Of a DNA stretch of 8,333 nt, positions 7,098 to 8,333 are shown in pieces (the stretch's first letter is position 1; every line of letters begins with the position of its first letter). The notes beneath the pieces are model-generated. The model saw nothing but the letters and a program-made list of their open reading frames with translations. It made no database searches and was not told the origin of the DNA. The translations under genes were made by a program, and so were the position numbers. Source of the stretch: an uncultured Gammaproteobacteria bacterium (lineage in GTDB: Bacteria > Pseudomonadota > Gammaproteobacteria > Pseudomonadales > UBA5518); NCBI GenBank assembly GCA_903921135.1, contig CAIXOY010000602.1, forward strand, positions 1 through 8,333. Direction: 5' to 3'.

Positions 7098-7124
7098 TTA
7101 TCGACGCCCCCTTTTCAAACTTTA
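7098..7124 (-). promoter_or_regulatory. FliA (sigma-28) promoter of fliC
   Basis: On the minus strand the sequence is TAAAGTTT (-35, 7124-7117), an 11-base spacer, then GTCGATAA (-10, 7105-7098). Against the sigma-28 consensus TAAAGTTT-N11-GCCGATAA the -35 is perfect, the spacer exact, and the -10 differs at one base. Transcription would start near 7091, giving a leader of about 90 bases. This is the expected late-class control for flagellin. Confidence 0.93.
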
Positions 7125-7185
7125 GCGATTTCTTCGAGCCGGGTTTTACATGCCGGGATGCGCGTCTTTAAATGGGTGTGCGGCC

Positions 7186-7212
7186 TAAAGCACGGGATGC
7201 GCTCGCCGATAA
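7186..7212 (+). promoter_or_regulatory. FliA (sigma-28) promoter of fliS
   Basis: TAAAGCAC (7186-7193), an 11-base spacer, then GCCGATAA (7205-7212). The -10 is a perfect consensus match, the spacer is exact, and the -35 keeps the key TAAAG. It points away from the fliC promoter, with 61 bases between the two -35 elements. Transcription would start near 7219, about 60 bases before the fliS ATG. Confidence 0.92.
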
Positions 7213-7262
7213 ACCAAGTGTCGGCGTAAGCTCGGCACACACTTCGAAATTCTCGCTCGCTC

Positions 7263-7269
7263 AAGGTGG
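7263..7269 (+). promoter_or_regulatory. fliS ribosome binding site
   Basis: AAGGTGG lies 10 bases before the ATG at 7280 and supports that start. Confidence 0.6.
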
Positions 7270-7279
7270 TACCTGATCC

Positions 7280-7684
7280 ATGAACGCCAAGTCCGCGCTG
7301 TCCTTCTATAAGCAGGTGAACTCGCAGACCGGCGTGGTCGACGCTGACCCGCACCGGTTGATCCAGTTGCTGCTGGACGGGGCGCTTGACCGCATTGCGC
7401 AAGCCAAGGGTGCGCTGATTGCCGGGGACACCCCGGCCATGGGCGAGGCTCTGGGCAAGGCCATCGGCATTCTGTCGGGTTTGCAGGGGAGCCTGGACCT
7501 CGAGCGTGGCGGCGAGATCGCGGCCAACCTGAATCGCCTCTATGACTACATGAGCATCCGTTTGCTCGATGTGCACCGTGAAAAGCAACCGGCCTCCCTC
7601 GACGAGGTCGTTGCTTTGCTCGGCAGCATCAAGAGCGGCTGGGACGGTATCCGCCCACAGGTAGTGCCCGCATCGGCACGCTGA
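7280..7684 (+). CDS. fliS: Flagellin export chaperone FliS
   Basis: FliS binds the C-terminal D0 helix of newly made flagellin in the cytoplasm, keeps it from polymerising and delivers it to the export gate. The 134-residue product is typical in length. Its conserved features are the N-terminal ALSFYKQV (residues 6-13), the DPHRLIQLLLDGALDRI helix (23-39), and SLDLERGGEIAANLNRLYDYM (71-91), the family signature. It has no membrane segments. It is transcribed from its own FliA promoter divergently from fliC, whereas in most genomes fliS follows fliD. No convincing terminator follows, so some transcripts may enter fleQ 114 bases downstream. Confidence 0.98.
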   Translation: MNAKSALSFYKQVNSQTGVVDADPHRLIQLLLDGALDRIAQAKGALIAGDTPAMGEALGKAIGILSGLQGSLDLERGGEIAANLNRLYDYMSIRLLDVHREKQPASLDEVVALLGSIKSGWDGIRPQVVPASAR

Positions 7685-7735
7685 GACCGGTCAGACGGAT
7701 TATTGACATCAACTGAGGTCTGCTTCGTGGTTTTC

Positions 7736-7766
7736 TTGTCGAAACCCTGGCAGGCCTGACTATACT
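7736..7766 (+). promoter_or_regulatory. Candidate sigma-70 promoter of fleQ
   Basis: TATACT (7761-7766) is a good -10 element. The best -35 is TTGTCG (7736-7741) at a long 19-base spacing, so the match is incomplete. The start would fall near 7773, about 26 bases before the fleQ ATG. A TTGACA at 7703 has no -10 partner at normal spacing. Sigma-70 control fits a master regulator at the top of the hierarchy. Confidence 0.45.
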
Positions 7767-7767
7767 C

Positions 7768-7799
7768 TGGCCCGGATATCCGAGAGGAAGACCGGGCCA
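7768..7799 (+). repeat. GC-rich inverted repeat flanking the fleQ ribosome binding site
   Basis: TGGCCCGG (7768-7775) and CCGGGCCA (7792-7799) are perfect 8-bp arms. The right arm ends on the A of the fleQ ATG, and the loop contains the Shine-Dalgarno sequence. The left arm overlaps a separate perfect 10-bp palindrome CGGATATCCG (7773-7782), so the two structures exclude each other. It could be an RNA switch in read-through transcripts or a protein-binding site at the promoter. Neither is shown. Confidence 0.6.
7782..7790 (+). promoter_or_regulatory. fleQ ribosome binding site
   Basis: GAGAGGAAG lies 8 bases from the ATG at 7799 and supports that start. It sits in the loop of the surrounding inverted repeat. 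Confidence 0.7.
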
Positions 7800-8333
7800 T
7801 GACCGCCGGCGAACGCATCCTTGTTGTAGAACCCGACGCGCAACGGGCCGAGGCCTGTTCGGCGATACTCGGGTTTTTGGGTATCGAGGCCGTTGTCGCC
7901 ACTCCATTGGCACTGATATCCATCAATGGGTTGAGTGCTGTCATTCATGCGTCAGGTGAGGATTGCGCGGCGCTCGAGTCCGGCGTCAGGGATTTGCGTG
8001 AGCGCTCCCCCGATGTTCCCCTGATCCTTGTGGGAGACGTTGCGCCTGCGGTTGCCGAGGCGCTTGGCGCAGTGGCGGTGCTCGACTGGCCCTTGCGTCA
8101 GGAACCGCTGCTGTCTGCCCTGCATCGTGCCCGCATCTATGCCGATCAACACGCTCAAGCCCGTGAGCGCAGCACCGAACCCAAGTTGTTCCGTGCGCTG
8201 GTCGGGCGCAGTGGCGGGGTGAGTGCTGTCCGCAGAATGATGGCGCAGGTCGCCGATACGGATGCCACCGTCCTGGTGCTTGGCGAGTCCGGCACTGGCA
8301 AGGAAGTGGTCGCCCGCTCCCTCCACGATCACA
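7799..8333 (+). CDS. fleQ: Sigma-54-dependent flagellar master regulator FleQ (3' partial)
   Basis: FleQ activates RpoN-dependent flagellar promoters and in Pseudomonas also senses c-di-GMP. The first 178 codons are visible and the gene continues beyond the window. Residues 1-115 form the FleQ-type degenerate receiver domain. It starts RILVVEPDAQRAEACSAILGFLGIE and ends LLSALHRARIYADQHAQARE. At the position of the usual phospho-acceptor the sequence is VIHAS, with no aspartate, as expected for this unphosphorylated family. The AAA+ ATPase domain begins near 130 with LFRALVGRSGGVSAVRRMM, then QVADTDATVLVLGESGTGKE, including the Walker A motif GESGTGKE (162-169). The KEVVAR motif (168-173) and Arg132 correspond to residues reported to contact c-di-GMP in Pseudomonas FleQ. 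The region to beyond Walker B, the GAFTGA loop and the DNA-binding helix lie outside the window. Vibrio FlrA is the same family, so either name could apply. Confidence 0.96.
   Translation, partial: MTAGERILVVEPDAQRAEACSAILGFLGIEAVVATPLALISINGLSAVIHASGEDCAALESGVRDLRERSPDVPLILVGDVAPAVAEALGAVAVLDWPLRQEPLLSALHRARIYADQHAQARERSTEPKLFRALVGRSGGVSAVRRMMAQVADTDATVLVLGESGTGKEVVARSLHDH

Noticed and set aside
7138..7157. Direct repeat GCCGGG x2 in the fliC-fliS intergenic region
   Set aside because: Six bases of GC-rich sequence repeated twice is expected by chance at this base composition, and no wider repeat surrounds it.
3120..7185. Flagellar phase-variation invertible segment (Hin/Fin type)
   Set aside because: The block orientation prompted the idea, but I find no recombinase gene and no matching inverted repeats at the ends. 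Both the promoter and the flagellin gene lie inside the block, so inversion would not switch expression.
5490..7229. A 579-codon open frame on the plus strand, opposite fliC
   Set aside because: It is the mirror of a long GC-rich flagellin gene. The product is Gly/Arg/Ala/Val-rich with no recognisable domain, and it spans the fliC terminator, the fliC promoter and the start of the fliS promoter region. fliC on the other strand is unambiguous.
7703..7731. TTGACA as the -35 of a fleQ promoter
   Set aside because: At 16-18 bases downstream there is no acceptable -10 (the sequence is around CGTGGTTTT). The TATACT further on is too far away.
7751..7766. TGGCAGG upstream of fleQ as a sigma-54 promoter
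   Set aside because: The -24-like TGGCA is present but the required GC 12 bases later is absent (it reads TA).
8028..8332. Minus-strand and alternative plus-strand frames over the start of fleQ
   Set aside because: The FleQ frame has a clear receiver-like domain, Walker A motif and ribosome binding site. The others show nothing recognisable.

Overview
This window is a late-flagellar gene cluster from a GC-rich bacterium. The closing gene encodes a FleQ-type sigma-54 activator. FleQ together with the flgKL / fliC-flaG-fliD / fliS gene set points to a polarly flagellated gammaproteobacterium of the Pseudomonas or Xanthomonas kind. The sequence alone does not fix the genus. I see no mobile element, RNA gene or CRISPR array, and no sign of foreign DNA.

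Layout, left to right. Two plus-strand genes come first: flgK (5' end missing) and flgL, the two hook-filament junction proteins. They meet a four-gene minus-strand block head-on at about 3130-3150. In transcription order (right to left) that block is fliC (flagellin, 6998-5523), flaG (5422-5018), fliD (filament cap, 4934-3489) and a small FliT-like gene (3485-3138). Right of fliC is a 281-bp divergent intergenic region, followed by plus-strand fliS (flagellin chaperone, 7280-7684) and the first 178 codons of fleQ (from 7799), which runs off the right edge.

The control signals are unusually readable. The fliC-fliS intergenic region carries two divergent FliA (sigma-28) promoters very close to consensus, so filament subunit and chaperone should switch on together. 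A sigma-54 promoter match lies just upstream of fliD, so the cap gene and the FliT-like gene can be expressed earlier through FleQ/RpoN, whose activator gene is at the window's right end. A strong intrinsic terminator separates fliC from flaG, so flaG is probably reached only by read-through. fleQ has a plausible sigma-70 -10 element and a GC-rich inverted repeat that spans its ribosome binding site and touches its start codon.

Taken together, the genes cover assembly of the distal flagellum: junction (FlgK, FlgL), cap (FliD), filament (FliC, FlaG), export chaperones (FliS and probably FliT-like) and the master regulator (FleQ). The gene content is well known. The points worth a second look are the arrangement (the fliC-fliD block is reversed relative to its neighbours and fliS is split from fliD) and the promoter, terminator and hairpin details.
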